A DNA stretch of 64,000 nt, from NCBI RefSeq assembly GCF_014267175.1, contig NZ_JACMTR010000002.1, positions 3,807,501 to 3,871,500 on the forward strand. The letters run 5' to 3'. The position numbers and the translations under genes were made by a program. The notes under the pieces were generated by a model. It made no database searches. It worked only from the letters and a program-made list of their open reading frames with translations, and was not told where the DNA came from. Below are positions 42,016 to 51,310 of the stretch, piece after piece. How positions within the stretch are numbered: position 1 is the stretch's first letter; each line of letters opens with the position of its first letter. The stretch is from Pseudonocardia sp. C8. GTDB lineage: Bacteria > Actinomycetota > Actinomycetes > Mycobacteriales > Pseudonocardiaceae.

Positions 42016-43244
42016 TGCGCGGCCTGGCCACCATCCTGCATGCCGACCTGGATGCGTTCTACGCGTCGGTCGAGCAGCGGGACGACCCGCGGCTGCGCGA
42101 CCGGCCGGTGATCGTCGGTGGCGGCGTCGTGCTGGCCGCCAGCTACCAGGCGAAGGCCTGCGGTGTCCGGACGGCGATGAACGGCCGGCAGGCCCGCGCG
42201 CTCTGCCCGGCGGCGGTCGTCGTCCCGCCGCGGATGGGCGCGTACTCGGCGGCGAGCAGGGCCGTGTTCGCGATCTTCCGGGACATCACGCCCGAGGTGG
42301 AGGGGCTCTCGATCGACGAGGCGTTCCTCGAGGTCGGCGGGCTGGCCCGGATCGCGGGGACCCCGCGGGAGATCGCCGCCCGGCTCCGGGCCCGGGTGGC
42401 GGCCGAGGCCGGGCTGCCGATCACGGTCGGCGTGGCGCGCACGAAGTTCCTCGCCAAGGTCGCCAGCGGGGTCGCGAAGCCGGACGGGCTGCTCGTCGTC
42501 GAGCCGGGCCGGGAACGCGAGTTCCTGCACCCGCTCCCGGTGGAACGGCTGTGGGGCGTCGGCGCGGTCACGGCCGCGAAGCTGCACGCGCTCGGCGTCC
42601 GGACGGTCGCCGACGTCGCCGGGCTCGGCGAGGCGCCGCTGGTGTCGTTCCTGGGGCCGGCCGCCGGGCGGCACCTGCACGCGCTGGCGCACCTGCGCGA
42701 CCCGCGGCCGGTCGACACCCACCGCACCCGGCGCTCGATCGGCTCGCAGCGGGCCCTGGGCCGGCGCCCGCGCACCGACGAGGAGCTGGACGCGATCCTC
42801 GCCGGCACCGTCGACCGGCTGGCCCGGCGGTTGCGGGCACCGAAGGGCGAGCGCGCCCCGGGCACGCCCGGCGCCGGCCGGACCTGCCGCACCGTGGTGC
42901 TGCGGCTGCGGTTCGCCGACTTCACCCGGGTGACCCGCTCGCACACGCTGCCGGTCCCGACCGCGCACACCCCGACGATCCTCGCCGCGGCCCGGCGGCT
43001 GCTCGCCGCCGCCACCCCGGAGATCCACGACCGCGGGATCACCCTGCTCGGGTTGTCGCTGACCAACCTGGACCGCGACGACGCCCAGCAGCTCGAGCTC
43101 CCGCTCGACGCGCACGCCGGGCCGGCGCTGGACACCGCCCTGGACGCGGTGCGCCGCCGGTTCGGCGCGGACGCGGTCGCCCGGGCCACCCAGCTCGGCC
43201 GGGACCCGGGCATCGAGACCCCGCTGCTGCCCGAGCACGAGTGA
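42015..43244 (+). CDS. dinB: DNA polymerase IV (Y-family, DinB)
   Basis: A 409-residue translesion DNA polymerase. The palm motif HADLDAFYASVEQRDDP is at the N-terminus, GLSIDEAFLEV carries the second acidic pair near residue 97, and VGVARTKFLAKVASGVAKP follows. The little-finger domain occupies about 235-350. QQLELPL near residue 358 looks like a beta-clamp-binding motif. The GTG at 42,015 is preferred over the GTG at 42,009, since both overlap the SOS box and only a few residues precede the conserved domain. There is no usual ribosome binding site, which suggests a leaderless transcript. Confidence 0.92.
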   Translation: MRGLATILHADLDAFYASVEQRDDPRLRDRPVIVGGGVVLAASYQAKACGVRTAMNGRQARALCPAAVVVPPRMGAYSAASRAVFAIFRDITPEVEGLSIDEAFLEVGGLARIAGTPREIAARLRARVAAEAGLPITVGVARTKFLAKVASGVAKPDGLLVVEPGREREFLHPLPVERLWGVGAVTAAKLHALGVRTVADVAGLGEAPLVSFLGPAAGRHLHALAHLRDPRPVDTHRTRRSIGSQRALGRRPRTDEELDAILAGTVDRLARRLRAPKGERAPGTPGAGRTCRTVVLRLRFADFTRVTRSHTLPVPTAHTPTILAAARRLLAAATPEIHDRGITLLGLSLTNLDRDDAQQLELPLDAHAGPALDTALDAVRRRFGADAVARATQLGRDPGIETPLLPEHE

Positions 43245-43247
43245 CCG

Positions 43248-43264
43248 GTCAACCCGTGGTTGAC
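43248..43264. promoter_or_regulatory. Palindromic operator 1 upstream of the Clp-N protein gene
   Basis: GTCAACCCGTGGTTGAC is a perfect 7-bp inverted repeat with a 3-bp centre. An identical-arm copy starts 28 bp downstream. Paired sites of this kind suggest cooperative binding of a dimeric repressor. Confidence 0.65.
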
Positions 43265-43275
43265 GATCCGCCGTC

Positions 43276-43292
43276 GTCAACCTAGGGTTGAC
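43276..43292. promoter_or_regulatory. Palindromic operator 2 upstream of the Clp-N protein gene
   Basis: GTCAACCTAGGGTTGAC has the same GTCAACC/GGTTGAC arms as operator 1 and ends three bases before the ATG. A protein bound here would cover the translation start and probably the transcription start. The HTH-containing product of the downstream gene is the natural candidate for autoregulation. Confidence 0.65.
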
Positions 43293-43295
43293 CGC

Positions 43296-44018
43296 ATGAC
43301 CCCCGTCGCGAACACCGTCCGCCTCGACGACCTCATCACCGCCATCACCACGGTCCACGACGACCCGCTGGACCAGCTCTCCGACGCCGTCCTGGCCGGG
43401 GACCACCTCGGCGAGGTCGCCGACCACCTCATCGGTCACTTCGTCGACCGGGCCCGGCGGTCGGGGGCGTCCTGGACCGAGATCGGCCGCAGCATGGGCG
43501 TGTCCAAGCAGGCCGCGCAGAAGCGGTTCGTCCCGAAGGCGAGCGAGCCGGTCGACCCGCAGCAGGGGTTCGAGAAGTTCACGCCCCGGGCCCGCAACGT
43601 CGTGATCGCCGCGCAGAACGAGGCCGCGGCCGCCGGCAACGACACGATCACCCCGGCGCACCTCGTGCTCGGCCTGCTCGCCGACCCGCAGGCGCTCGCC
43701 GTCGTGCTGCTGTCCCGGCAGGGCATCGCCCCGGAGGCGGTCCGCGAGGCCGCCACCGCCGCGCTGCCCGCACCGGCCGGCCCCGTGCCCGACCTGATCC
43801 CGTTCGACGCGGCCGCCAAGAAGGCCCTGGAGCTGACCTTCCGGCAGGCGCTGCGGCTGGGGCACAACTACATCGGCACCGAGCACATCCTGCTGGCCCT
43901 GCTGGAGCAGGAGGACGGCGACGGTGTCCTGTCCGGGCTCGGCGTGGACGGGCCGCGCGCCGAGGAGGCGGTCACGACGGCGGTCTCGGCGGCCCTCGCC
44001 CAGCAACAGCAGCAGTAG
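43296..44018 (+). CDS. Clp N-terminal domain protein with an N-terminal HTH
   Basis: A 240-residue protein. Residues about 5-80 contain a helix-turn-helix, ASWTEIGRSMGVSKQAAQKR. Residues about 90-235 contain the two repeats of a Clp-N (ClpA/ClpC N-domain) module, FTPRARNVVIAAQNEAAAAG and later LGHNYIGTEHILLALLEQED. There is no AAA ATPase module, so it is not a Clp chaperone itself. It may bind Clp substrates or adaptors, or act as a transcription factor whose activity tracks protein-quality stress. It starts three bases after the second GTCAACC palindrome. The end is a Gln-rich tail. Confidence 0.85.
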   Translation: MTPVANTVRLDDLITAITTVHDDPLDQLSDAVLAGDHLGEVADHLIGHFVDRARRSGASWTEIGRSMGVSKQAAQKRFVPKASEPVDPQQGFEKFTPRARNVVIAAQNEAAAAGNDTITPAHLVLGLLADPQALAVVLLSRQGIAPEAVREAATAALPAPAGPVPDLIPFDAAAKKALELTFRQALRLGHNYIGTEHILLALLEQEDGDGVLSGLGVDGPRAEEAVTTAVSAALAQQQQQ

Positions 44019-44024
44019 ACGCGG

Positions 44025-44468
44025 TCAGCCGGGACGGTGCAGCGGCAGCTCGCGCAGCGGGTCCCCGCCGTCGACGAACAGGCGCGCGTGCGGCCGGGTG
44101 GCGGCCGCGATGCGCTCGAGTGCCACGGCCCCGGCCCGGGGGTGGCGGCCGTCGAGCGCACCGACCCGGACCGCGAAGACCAGGTCGAACGGCTCCTCGT
44201 CGTCGGCCAGGGTGAAGTCCTCGATCGCCACCTGGCGGGCACGTAGCCGGCCGGACGCGAGGTGCTCCGGCGACCCGGCCCGCAGCGCCGCGATCGCCGC
44301 GGCGGACCGGTCGACGGCCAGGATCTGTCCGGTGGTCAGCCGGTCGGCGACCGCGCGGGCCGCCGCTCCCGGCCCGCAGCCGATCTCGAGCACCCGCAGG
44401 TCCGGCCGGAGCGGGAGCGCCGCGACGATCGCGGCGAGCCGGGGCGAGAGCGACGGCACCGGGGTCAT
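44025..44468 (-). CDS. Small class I SAM-dependent methyltransferase
   Basis: A 147-residue short methyltransferase. Motif I is LRVLEIGCGPGAAARAVADR, followed by LAVDRSAAAI, and FDLVFAVRVG is the motif IV region. It is shorter than most class I enzymes and lacks the usual C-terminal beta hairpin. Its ATG overlaps the stop of the WS/DGAT gene by four bases (ATGA), so it is the last gene of the lipid operon. The substrate is unknown; methylation of a lipid or fatty acyl chain is a guess from context. Confidence 0.82.
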   Translation of the reverse strand: MTPVPSLSPRLAAIVAALPLRPDLRVLEIGCGPGAAARAVADRLTTGQILAVDRSAAAIAALRAGSPEHLASGRLRARQVAIEDFTLADDEEPFDLVFAVRVGALDGRHPRAGAVALERIAAATRPHARLFVDGGDPLRELPLHRPG

Positions 44469-45901
44469 CCGGCGACGACGGGCTCGGCCGCGCCCGGGTG
44501 CAACGCGAGGACCTCGGCGAACCCGGCGGCGAGGCACCCGGCGAACAGCTCCCGGTCGGTGATCGCGGCCGCGTCGAGGTTCGCGCCGACGCAGCAGGTG
44601 TCGCCGTGCGTGACCACCGAGATCATCGCCGCGCAGCCGGGCAGCGGCGCGAACGGGTACACGCGCTCGATGCGGGCACCGCACAGGAACGCCTCGGACC
44701 GCAGCCCCGGCACGTTCGACGCCTGCAGGTCCGTCCCGCCGGTCGTCCCGCCGGCGACCAGGGCCAGCAGCGGCCCGGGCAGCCGGGCGAGCAGCGGGGC
44801 GACGACGTCGGTGCTCTGCAGCGCGGGCTCTTCCCGGGCGGCCCGCATCTGCGCGCCGACCGCGCGGATCCGCTCGGCCGGGTCGGCGATCCCCATCGGG
44901 GCGCGGAGCCGGGCGGGCGCCCACCGGTTGCCGCCCGCGGCGTCCTCGGGGCGGCGCACCGACACCGGCACCGACGTCCGCAGCGTGGTGTCCGCCGCGA
45001 CCGGGTGGCCCATCCGCTCGTGGTAGGTGCGGAACCCGCCGAGCAGCGCGGCCAGGTAGGCGTCGTTGAACGTCCCGCCGGCCGCCTTCCCGGCCGCGCG
45101 CAGGTCGGCGAACGCGACGTCGAGCGCGGCGAACCGCCAGGAGCTGCCGCGCGGGCGCAGCAGCTCCGACGCGCCCCCGGCCGGCGGCGACAGCACCCGC
45201 GCCGCCGAGTTGAGGTAGTGGGCGGTGTCGCGGACCGCGGACAGCGGGTGGCCGAGCGCGCCGAGCACGTCCCGGGCGGCGCGGACCGTGGCCGGCACGA
45301 CCCCGACCTCCCGGCGGACCAGCCGGTCGACCTCGTCGAGCGGGTCCGGCGCCACGGTCGCGGGAGCGGGCGGCTGCGGCTTGGTGTCGTCGTGCTCGCG
45401 CCGGCGGCTGTGCAGCTGGGACAGCAGCTGGACGACGCCGAGCCCGTCGGTGAGCACGTGATGGAGCTTGATCAGGAACGCGGCCCGGCCGCCGGGCAGG
45501 CCCTCGACGAGCATCGCCTCCCACGGCGGCCGCGTCCGGTCGAACGGCGTCATCATGAACTGCTCGGCGATCGGCCCGAGCTCGTCCCAGAACCCGGGGC
45601 CGGAGCCGGGCAGCCGCACCCGGCGGAGGTGGTAGTGCAGGTCGAACTCGAGGTCGTGGATCCAGTACGGCGTGCCGACGCCGGCCAGCGGCTCCCGCAC
45701 CCGTTCCCGGAACCGCGGCACCATGCGGGTCGCCCAGTCGACGGCGGCGGCGAGCCGGTCCCGGTCCGGGGTGGTGTCGAGGATCTCGACGGCGAGCACC
45801 GGCGAGCGGAAGCGGGCGTCACCGGCCTCGGCCCGCCACATCATGACCTCGAACGGCGCCATCTCGCGGACGCGGCCCCAGGCCATGGGGGTGTCACTCA
45901 C
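44465..45901 (-). CDS. Wax ester synthase/diacylglycerol acyltransferase (WS/DGAT)
   Basis: A 478-residue acyltransferase making triacylglycerol or wax esters from acyl-CoA. The catalytic LHHVLTDGLGVV (HHxxxDG, about residue 144), the N-terminal FRERVREPLAGVGTPYW and the C-terminal NVPG motif in ASNVPGLRSEAFLCGA are present. The GTG start overlaps the stop of the plsC-like gene by 8 bp. The arrangement plsB, plsC and WS/DGAT matches the mycobacterial Rv2482c-Rv2483c-Rv2484c block. Confidence 0.92.
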   Translation of the reverse strand: MSDTPMAWGRVREMAPFEVMMWRAEAGDARFRSPVLAVEILDTTPDRDRLAAAVDWATRMVPRFRERVREPLAGVGTPYWIHDLEFDLHYHLRRVRLPGSGPGFWDELGPIAEQFMMTPFDRTRPPWEAMLVEGLPGGRAAFLIKLHHVLTDGLGVVQLLSQLHSRRREHDDTKPQPPAPATVAPDPLDEVDRLVRREVGVVPATVRAARDVLGALGHPLSAVRDTAHYLNSAARVLSPPAGGASELLRPRGSSWRFAALDVAFADLRAAGKAAGGTFNDAYLAALLGGFRTYHERMGHPVAADTTLRTSVPVSVRRPEDAAGGNRWAPARLRAPMGIADPAERIRAVGAQMRAAREEPALQSTDVVAPLLARLPGPLLALVAGGTTGGTDLQASNVPGLRSEAFLCGARIERVYPFAPLPGCAAMISVVTHGDTCCVGANLDAAAITDRELFAGCLAAGFAEVLALHPGAAEPVVAG

Positions 45902-47369
45902 CGGGCGGGCCCTTCTCGCGCTCCGGCCAGTGCGTCAGGGTGTCGAGGAACAGCCCGCGGACCTCGTCGGCGTACTTGCCGGCGTCCTCGGGCACCCAGT
46001 GCGCGGTGTCGATCGGCGGGAGCACCGCCACCTGGACGGTGCCGCCGCGCAGGGTCTGCGCGCCCCGCCACATGATCTCGCCGGCGTTGCGGATGACGAC
46101 CGGGACGACCGGCACCGCGGCCTGCATCGCGATGTGGAAGGCGCCCTTCTTGAACGGCCCGAGCCGCGGCGTCGGCGACCGGGTGCCCTCCGGGGCGATC
46201 GCCAGCGAGATGCCCTCGTCGCGGAGCTTGTCGACGGCCGGCTGCAGCGCCTCCCGGGCCTGCCGGGTGTTGCCGCGGTCGATGAACGCGACGTCGGCGA
46301 TCGAGAACAGCTGGCCCCACACCGGGATCTGGGCCGCCTCCTTCTTCGCGACGCCGGTGAAGCTCTCCCGGAGCAGCTTCATCAGGATCGGCACGTCCAG
46401 CTTGGACTGGTGGTTGAACACGAACACGCACGGCCGGGACGACACGAGGTGCTCGGCCCCGGTGACCTCGACGTCGATCCCGGCCAGCCCGAAGCCGAGG
46501 TCGGCACCGACCCCGGCGGCCAGGTCGACGAACGTGCGGCGCGACCCGCGCAGCAGCCCGGCGCCGGCCGCGGCGGCCACCCCGCCGACCATGCCGCCGT
46601 AGAACGCCGCGGTGCGGGCGACGTCGGTGACGTCCGGGAGCAACCCGCCGCGCGGCGCGCAGTCCAGGACCGGCCAGCCCTGCTCGGCCGCGAGCGCGCG
46701 CAGCGAGTCGGTCGGCGAGACCGCGACCGGGTGGCCCACGGCGGAGAGGAACTCGGCGTCCTCGGTGCCGTTGGCGTAGCCGAAGCAGTCGCCGAGGTCG
46801 ACGCCCTGGGCCGCGGCGTCCGCGCGGACGGCGTCCGCCTTGCCCGCCCCCCACAGCGAGACCCCGGCGACGCGGCCGGTCAGCACGCCGTCCTCGACCT
46901 CCAGCTCGGTGCACAGCACCCGGTCGGCGCCGAGCTCGTCGGCCATCGGCTGCACCTGGAACCGGGTCGCCGACGACGCCATGACGACCTGGTGGCCCTG
47001 CTCGATGTGCGCGGCGACGAGCTCCCACACCTCGGGGTGCAGGGCGCCGGCGATCTCCTCGCGGAACAGAGTCCGGCCCAGCTCGTGCAGCTCCTGCTCG
47101 CTGCGCCCCGTCCAGGTGGCGAGGGTGATCGCGAGGAACTCCTTGAAGTCGTCGTCGGTGCGGATGCCGCGCATCCCGGACAGCACGGTGCGCACCATCT
47201 CCAGCGGGCCGACGTCGAACTCGCGCAGCCGCTTCCGGTAGAAGGCACCCGCCGAGTAGCCGTCGATCACGGTGCCGTCGTAGTCGAAGTACGCGATCGT
47301 GCCGGGCCCCGGCGGGGCCTCCCGGACCGCGCGCAACCGCTCGGCCCGGGCCGTCTCAGCTCGCGACAC
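45894..47369 (-). CDS. plsC: Bifunctional HAD-IB hydrolase and 1-acylglycerol-3-phosphate acyltransferase
   Basis: A 491-residue fusion. The N-terminal HAD domain begins with IAYFDYDGTVIDGYSAGAFY and includes YANGTEDAEFLSAVG for the acidic metal site. The C-terminal acyltransferase (about 280-470) has FVFNHQSKLDVPILM (NHxxxxD) and LAIAPEGTRSPTPRLGPFKK. The acyltransferase would make phosphatidic acid from lysophosphatidic acid; the HAD part may dephosphorylate a phosphorylated intermediate. It overlaps plsB upstream by 14 bp. Confidence 0.92.
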   Translation of the reverse strand: MSRAETARAERLRAVREAPPGPGTIAYFDYDGTVIDGYSAGAFYRKRLREFDVGPLEMVRTVLSGMRGIRTDDDFKEFLAITLATWTGRSEQELHELGRTLFREEIAGALHPEVWELVAAHIEQGHQVVMASSATRFQVQPMADELGADRVLCTELEVEDGVLTGRVAGVSLWGAGKADAVRADAAAQGVDLGDCFGYANGTEDAEFLSAVGHPVAVSPTDSLRALAAEQGWPVLDCAPRGGLLPDVTDVARTAAFYGGMVGGVAAAAGAGLLRGSRRTFVDLAAGVGADLGFGLAGIDVEVTGAEHLVSSRPCVFVFNHQSKLDVPILMKLLRESFTGVAKKEAAQIPVWGQLFSIADVAFIDRGNTRQAREALQPAVDKLRDEGISLAIAPEGTRSPTPRLGPFKKGAFHIAMQAAVPVVPVVIRNAGEIMWRGAQTLRGGTVQVAVLPPIDTAHWVPEDAGKYADEVRGLFLDTLTHWPEREKGPPGE

Positions 47370-49725
47370 CGCTGTCCCCCTCCGCCCGCTGCCTCGCCCC
47401 GGCCGGTGGGGCCGGTGGGACGTCGTCGCCGGTCCCCAGGACCACCTCGAGGCGGGCCCGCTCCAGGTCGCCCAACCGCCCGAGATCGTCGATCACCGCG
47501 GTCACCTCGTCCAGCCAGGCACGCCGTGCCTCCGCGAGCGGCGGTCCCGCGGTCACCGGGCCGGCGGTACGGATCCCCCGGTTCTCCGCCTGCCGCAGCG
47601 CGGTCGCGTACAGCTCGCGGGACACCGAGTCCGGCCGGTCCAGGCGGCGCTGCATCAGCATCTGGCGCCCGACGCCCAGGCAGTCGTCGAGGAACTCCTT
47701 CTCCTCGGGCAGCGGGGCGTCACCGAGGGCCACGAGCCGGTCGGCGACGACGAGCTGGGCGTCCAGGAACGACCGGAGCACCCCGGGCGCGACGAGCAGC
47801 GGTGCCCGGCGCAGCGCCGCGCGGACGTCCGCGGGTGCCCCGGCGCGCTGCCGCCAGTCCGGGTCGAGGAGGTCGAGCTCGTGCAGGATCTCGTCGCGGA
47901 ACCCGCGGCGGGTCGGGAAGAAGAACTCGAACTTGAGCAGGTCCCGCAGCCGGGCGAGCTCCCGCCAGGCGAGGTCGACCAGGTCGTCGCCGTCGCCGGC
48001 GTCGCCCACCCGCAGCAGCGCCACCTCCAGCAGCGCCCGGGTGAGCAGGTGGTGCAGCGTGCCGTTGCGGTAGAACGCGGCCACGTGGTGGCGGCCCGAG
48101 CTGATCGAGAAGACCGGCTCGGTGCCGCCCTCGTAGATCGTCACGACCCCGGCCTCGGCCAGCCGGTCCAGCGTCATCCGCAGTCCGTGCCGGGTCCGCA
48201 GCTCCGCGATCGGGACCGGGACGCCGCGTGCCTCCAGGTAGTCGGCCAGCGGGGCGACGACGTCGCGGACCTGCTGCAGGGTCAGCGCCCGGTCCCGGGC
48301 CGAGAGCAGCGCGAACGTGGCCAGCGACGTCGCGGTCGCCGGGGTGACCGCGTTGATCCCTGTGCACACCCGGAACGCGACCTTCTCCAGCTGCGCGGGC
48401 CCCTCCCCCGCCTCGTCGAGCGCGGCGCGCAGCGAGAACGGCTCGGCGATCCGGACCCGGGCGGCGCCGATGTGCCGGCTCTGCTCCCGGAAGTAGCGGT
48501 AGAGCCAGGCGAGCCCCTCGGCCTTCTTCGGGTCGCCCCGCTGCTCGGCGGCCATCGCGCCGACCTCGTGCAGCTGGTCGTAGGCGATCGAGACGGGCAC
48601 GAGGATCGCGTCCAGCCCCGGCCGGTCCTCCAGCGCGGCGACCAGGTAGCGGAGCAGCCCGATCCGCGGTGGCCGGAGCTTCCCGGTCCGGCTGCGGCCG
48701 CCCTCGATGTACCACTCCAGGTTGAACCGCTTGGCGAGCAGGTGCCCGAGGTACTCCTGGATGGCGGCCTTGTAGACGGTGTCGCCGCCGAAGCTGCGCC
48801 GGATGAACACGACGCCGGCCCGCCGCCCGAGCGCGCCCATCGGCCAGAACGACAGGTTGTTGCCGCCGAGCACGTGGTTGCGCGGGAAGTTGCGGTCGTG
48901 CAGGACCTCGGCGAGCACCAGCGGGTCGGCGTACGACCGGTGGCTGGGCAGGAACACCAGCGCGTGCTCCTTGTTGAGCTCGCGCAGCCGTTCGAGGCCG
49001 GACTCGTCGACCTGGACGTCCCAGGCCTTGGCGTGCATCGGCCCCATCATCGCGCGGAAGACGTCGATCATCGGGGGGCTCTGCACCGCGGCCATCTCGT
49101 GCAGGCAGGAGGTGAGCCGCTCCTCGATCTCGGCCGCGGGCCGGCCGGTCCGCCCGGCGAGGCGGCCCACCAGCGCCGGGAACCGGGCCGAGGAGGTGAT
49201 CTGCTCGACCATCCGGCGCGGCACCTTGTAGCGGTCACCGAGGATCCGGCGCTCGGCGCGGTCGCAGGCGAGCACGGCCTGCCGGGCGACGAACCGGGCG
49301 AAGCCGTCGGAGTGGGGACGCACGTTCTCCTGGGCGGCGAACCGGGTCTCCAGCTCGCCGACGGTCGCCGGCTCGCCGACGACGACCCGGGCGGCGTCCG
49401 GCCGGTGCCGGGCCATCGTCGGGTGCAGCGGCGACCAGGCCATCCGCATGACGGCGGTGGTGGCGAGGCCGCGCAGCTTTCGGACCGCACCGGACTGGTC
49501 GGCCTCCGGGGTGACCCAGGTGACGCGGGCGGGCACGATCAGGGTGTCCTCGCCCCGCAGCACCGCGCCCAGGGTGGCCGGTGCCTCGGACCGATCGCTG
49601 ATCAGGACCACCGCGGCCCCCGGGTGGTGGTCCTCGGCCCAGCGGCGCAGGATCCCGCGCTCGGTGTGGGACCGGGCCTGGACCACCACGACCTCCGAGG
49701 TCCCGATCAGCTCGTCGGTCGTCAT
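47356..49725 (-). CDS. plsB: Glycerol-3-phosphate 1-O-acyltransferase
   Basis: A 789-residue PlsB-type enzyme that starts phospholipid and triacylglycerol synthesis by acylating sn-glycerol-3-phosphate. Block I is VFLPSHRSYADPLVLAEVL (HxxxxD, near residue 270), then GVVFIRRSFGGD, YIEGGRSRTGKLRPPR and ILVPVSIAYDQL. Length fits the bacterial PlsB family. The ATG at 49,725 follows GGGGG and is chosen over a longer frame with no conserved residues. It heads a four-gene overlapping operon. Confidence 0.93.
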   Translation of the reverse strand: MTTDELIGTSEVVVVQARSHTERGILRRWAEDHHPGAAVVLISDRSEAPATLGAVLRGEDTLIVPARVTWVTPEADQSGAVRKLRGLATTAVMRMAWSPLHPTMARHRPDAARVVVGEPATVGELETRFAAQENVRPHSDGFARFVARQAVLACDRAERRILGDRYKVPRRMVEQITSSARFPALVGRLAGRTGRPAAEIEERLTSCLHEMAAVQSPPMIDVFRAMMGPMHAKAWDVQVDESGLERLRELNKEHALVFLPSHRSYADPLVLAEVLHDRNFPRNHVLGGNNLSFWPMGALGRRAGVVFIRRSFGGDTVYKAAIQEYLGHLLAKRFNLEWYIEGGRSRTGKLRPPRIGLLRYLVAALEDRPGLDAILVPVSIAYDQLHEVGAMAAEQRGDPKKAEGLAWLYRYFREQSRHIGAARVRIAEPFSLRAALDEAGEGPAQLEKVAFRVCTGINAVTPATATSLATFALLSARDRALTLQQVRDVVAPLADYLEARGVPVPIAELRTRHGLRMTLDRLAEAGVVTIYEGGTEPVFSISSGRHHVAAFYRNGTLHHLLTRALLEVALLRVGDAGDGDDLVDLAWRELARLRDLLKFEFFFPTRRGFRDEILHELDLLDPDWRQRAGAPADVRAALRRAPLLVAPGVLRSFLDAQLVVADRLVALGDAPLPEEKEFLDDCLGVGRQMLMQRRLDRPDSVSRELYATALRQAENRGIRTAGPVTAGPPLAEARRAWLDEVTAVIDDLGRLGDLERARLEVVLGTGDDVPPAPPAGARQRAEGDSGVAS

Positions 49726-49813
49726 GGAACCCCCGTCCGGACTGCCCGTCGCGGCGCGACGCCTGCCCGTGACAACGTAGTTACCGGCGGGTTGGGGAAC
49801 AACCACAGGTACG

Positions 49814-51223
49814 TCAGCCGCGGCCGAGCATCGTCGCGGCCTCGGTGAAGGTGTGCCGCAGGATCCGTTCCATCTCGTCGAACTCGGCCTGACCGGCGAT
49901 CAATGGCGGCGCCAGCTGCACGACGACGTCGCCGCGGTCGTCCGGCCGGCAGTACAGCCCGTTGTCCAGCAGCGCCCCGGGCAGGAACTGCTTGACCAGC
50001 CGCTCCCGCTCGGCCGCGTCGAACGTCTCGCGGGTGCCGGGGTCGCGGACCAGCTCGATCGCCCAGAAGTAGCCGTCACCGCGGACGTCGCCGACGATCG
50101 GCAGGTCCAGCAGCTTCCGCAGGGTCGCCTCGAAGGCGCCGGCGTTCGCGAGCACCCGGCCGTAGAGGTCCTCGCGCTCCATCAGGTCGAGGTTCGCCAG
50201 CGCCACCGCGGCCGAGACCGGGTGCCCGCCCCAGGTGTAGCCGTGCGGGAAAGTGACGCCCGGCGCCAGGAACGGCTCGACCACCTTCTCCGAGGCGATC
50301 ATCGCGCCGAGCGGGCCGTAGCCGGAGGTCATGCCCTTGGCGCAGGTGATGATGTCCGGCGTGAAGCTGAACTTCGCGCAGGCGAACGGGTGGCCGTGCC
50401 GGCCGAACGCGTTGATCACCTCGTCCGAGACGAGCAGCACGTCGTGGCGGTCGCAGATCTCCCGGACCCGGGCGAAGTACGACGGCGGCGCGGTCAGGCA
50501 GCCGCCGGAGTTCTGCACGGGCTCCAGGACGACCGCGGCGACGGTGTCGGCGCCCTCGAAGAGGATCGCCTCCTCGACCCGGTCCGCGGCCCAGCGGCCG
50601 AGCGCCTCGGCGTCGCCGTCGAACTCGGGGTGGCGGTAGAGGTTGGTGTTCGGCACCCGGAACCCGCCGGGGGCCAGCGGTTCGAAGTCCTTCTTCATGG
50701 CCGGCAGCCCGGTGATCGCCATGGCCCCGTGCGGGGTGCCGTGGTACGCCGTCATCCGGCTGACGACCTTGTGCTTGGCCGGCTTGCCGCGCAGCTTGAA
50801 GTACTGCTTGGCGACCTTCCAGGCGCTCTCGACGGCCTCACCGCCGCCGGAGGTGAAGAACACCCGGTTCAGCTCGCCCGGGGCGAGGTGTGCGAGCCGC
50901 TCGGCCAGCTCGGCGGCCGGCGGGGTCGTGTAGCCCCACACCGGGAAGTACGCCAGCTCGCTCGCCTGCTTCGCCACCGCCTCGGCGAGCTCGCGGCGGC
51001 CGTGCCCGGCCTGGACGACGAACAGCCCGGCCAGCCCGTCGAGGATCCGCCTGCCCCGGTCGTCCCACAGGTGCATCCCCTCCCCCTTGGTGATCACGGG
51101 GACGGGGCGCGCGCCGTCCCGGCCGTGCATCCGGTCGAAGTGCGTCCACAGGTGCTTCCCGGCGGACGCGGCGGCCGGGGACGGGACGGCGGTACCGGTC
51201 GGCTCCTCGGCGAGCGTGGTCAT
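49814..51223 (-). CDS. Class III aminotransferase (omega-amino acid:pyruvate type)
   Basis: A 469-residue PLP enzyme. It carries SGGGEAVESAWKVAKQYFK, SRMTAYHGTPHGAM, LVSDEVINAFGRHG and the PLP-Lys segment DIITCAKGMTSGYGPLGAMI, with FPHGYTWGGHPVSAAVALAN after it. Such enzymes transfer amino groups from putrescine, beta-alanine, taurine or similar to pyruvate or oxoglutarate. GAGGAG precedes the ATG. It lies 88 bp upstream of the plsB stop region's opposite end, that is, just 5' of plsB's start, and is probably transcribed separately. Confidence 0.9.
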   Translation of the reverse strand: MTTLAEEPTGTAVPSPAAASAGKHLWTHFDRMHGRDGARPVPVITKGEGMHLWDDRGRRILDGLAGLFVVQAGHGRRELAEAVAKQASELAYFPVWGYTTPPAAELAERLAHLAPGELNRVFFTSGGGEAVESAWKVAKQYFKLRGKPAKHKVVSRMTAYHGTPHGAMAITGLPAMKKDFEPLAPGGFRVPNTNLYRHPEFDGDAEALGRWAADRVEEAILFEGADTVAAVVLEPVQNSGGCLTAPPSYFARVREICDRHDVLLVSDEVINAFGRHGHPFACAKFSFTPDIITCAKGMTSGYGPLGAMIASEKVVEPFLAPGVTFPHGYTWGGHPVSAAVALANLDLMEREDLYGRVLANAGAFEATLRKLLDLPIVGDVRGDGYFWAIELVRDPGTRETFDAAERERLVKQFLPGALLDNGLYCRPDDRGDVVVQLAPPLIAGQAEFDEMERILRHTFTEAATMLGRG

Positions 51224-51310
51224 GGGTGGCTCCTCCTCACGGGCGGCGGACACCCGATCGTCACACCGTCCGGCCCGGTGGGCGACCCGGTTCCGCGCGC
51301 CGCCGGGACC

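Noticed and set aside
49726..49813. Operator-like GTAACTACGTTGTC sequence before plsB
   Set aside because: Only a weak imperfect palindrome; no second copy was seen and it may be chance.
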